Made by a program: the position numbers and the translations under genes. 5,941 bases of DNA. Origin: SAR202 cluster bacterium (GTDB lineage: Bacteria > Chloroflexota > Dehalococcoidia > Lucifugimonadales > UBA3495). Numbering within the stretch: the stretch's first letter is position 1; each line of letters opens with the position of its first letter. This document shows positions 5,770-5,941 of the stretch, piece by piece. The stretch is from positions 1 through 5,941 of the forward strand of contig VFHF01000124.1 of the NCBI GenBank assembly GCA_009392095.1. The letters run 5' to 3'. The notes under the pieces were generated by a model, which saw only the letters and a list, made by a program, of their open reading frames with translations, searched no databases and was not told the origin of the DNA.

Positions 5770-5791
5770 AATACTTCATTAAACGCTGGTA

Positions 5792-5820
5792 ATTCTACCA
5801 GGCAAACGCAAACCCGTACA
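5792..5820 (-). promoter_or_regulatory. Candidate promoter (extended -10) for the rpmF-fabD-nusB-acpP unit
   Basis: The minus strand reads TGGTAGAAT, with TAGAAT at 5797-5792 matching the sigma-70-type -10 consensus at five of six positions and TG one base upstream as in extended -10 promoters. The -35 region, around 5815-5820, is weak (TGTACG, three of six), which fits an extended -10 class or a regulated promoter. Transcription would begin near 5785, giving a leader of about 60 bases before rpmF. A 16-bp palindrome overlaps the -35 position. This is a consensus match only. Confidence 0.35.
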
Positions 5821-5834
5821 CTTTTCCAAAAGTG
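5819..5834. repeat. 16-bp palindrome near the -35 region upstream of rpmF
   Basis: CACTTTT (5819-5825) and AAAAGTG (5828-5834) are exact reverse complements around a CC centre. Its edge meets the -35 position of the candidate promoter, which is where a repressor or activator dimer would bind. No known operator is recognised. Confidence 0.45.
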
Positions 5835-5941
5835 GGAAGCTGAGAAGGGAGAATTGCTACGGTCTTAGAATTTAGTCCGAAGTACGAATCCGTTGGGGTT
5901 CCTGAGTAATATATGAAATCGAGAAGACTGGTTATCCCCGC
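5835..5941. other. Right-end stretch with no supported gene
   Basis: I find no tRNA, terminator or yceD-like coding sequence. One minus-strand frame stays open from the edge to a TAG at 5797-5795, but the peptide matches no family I know and its stop overlaps the candidate -10. On the plus strand an ATG at 5913 opens nine codons to the edge without a ribosome site; it could be a divergent gene start, but too little is visible. Confidence 0.4.

Noticed and set aside
5795..5941. Minus-strand frame open from the right edge to a TAG at 5795, possibly the end of a yceD-like gene
   Set aside because: The 48 residues do not resemble the YceD C-terminus, no start is visible, and the stop coincides with the candidate -10 element.
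5913..5941. Plus-strand ATG opening MKSRRLVIP at the right edge
   Set aside because: Only nine codons are visible and no ribosome site precedes them. A divergent gene cannot be supported from this much sequence.

Overview
All genes I can support lie on the minus strand, so the window reads right to left. Together they suggest a Chloroflexota bacterium, most likely Dehalococcoidia or a related marine or groundwater lineage. The reasons are an RNase J instead of RNase E, a family-4 (Fe-S) uracil-DNA glycosylase, frequent GTG/TTG starts, and an RNase J gene followed by an FtsK-like membrane protein. This placement is inferred from protein character; no search was run.

Region 1 (5941 to 3640, right end): an upstream stretch with no supported gene carries a candidate extended -10 promoter, a 16-bp palindrome near its -35 region and a tandem repeat in the leader. 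It is followed by rpmF (ribosomal protein L32), a 189-bp gap with two palindromes, fabD (malonyl-CoA:ACP transacylase), nusB (antitermination factor) and acpP (acyl carrier protein). These look like one transcription unit joining ribosome synthesis, rRNA transcription and fatty-acid initiation. FabD loads malonate onto the ACP encoded two genes later. The usual plsX, fabH and fabG partners are absent here.

Region 2 (3639 to 3293): a 347-bp AT-rich gap holds a possible weak terminator for the acpP unit, the leader of the next unit and a very weak 28-codon ORF.

Region 3 (3292 to 1): a family-4 uracil-DNA glycosylase, then RNase J 39 bp later, then, after a 51-bp gap, the start of a multi-pass membrane protein that looks like the N-terminus of an FtsK/SpoIIIE DNA translocase. 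It runs off the left edge before any motor motif. This looks like a second transcription unit for genome and RNA maintenance.

The most interesting observation is at the C-terminus of the glycosylase. It ends in QLTLF, a match to the bacterial sliding-clamp binding motif, and about 30 residues earlier there is a similar element in the same APQPxQ context. This suggests a flexible tail with a duplicated clamp-docking motif. I found no CRISPR array, insertion sequence, tRNA, rRNA or clear sign of horizontal transfer; the window is mainly core housekeeping genes.
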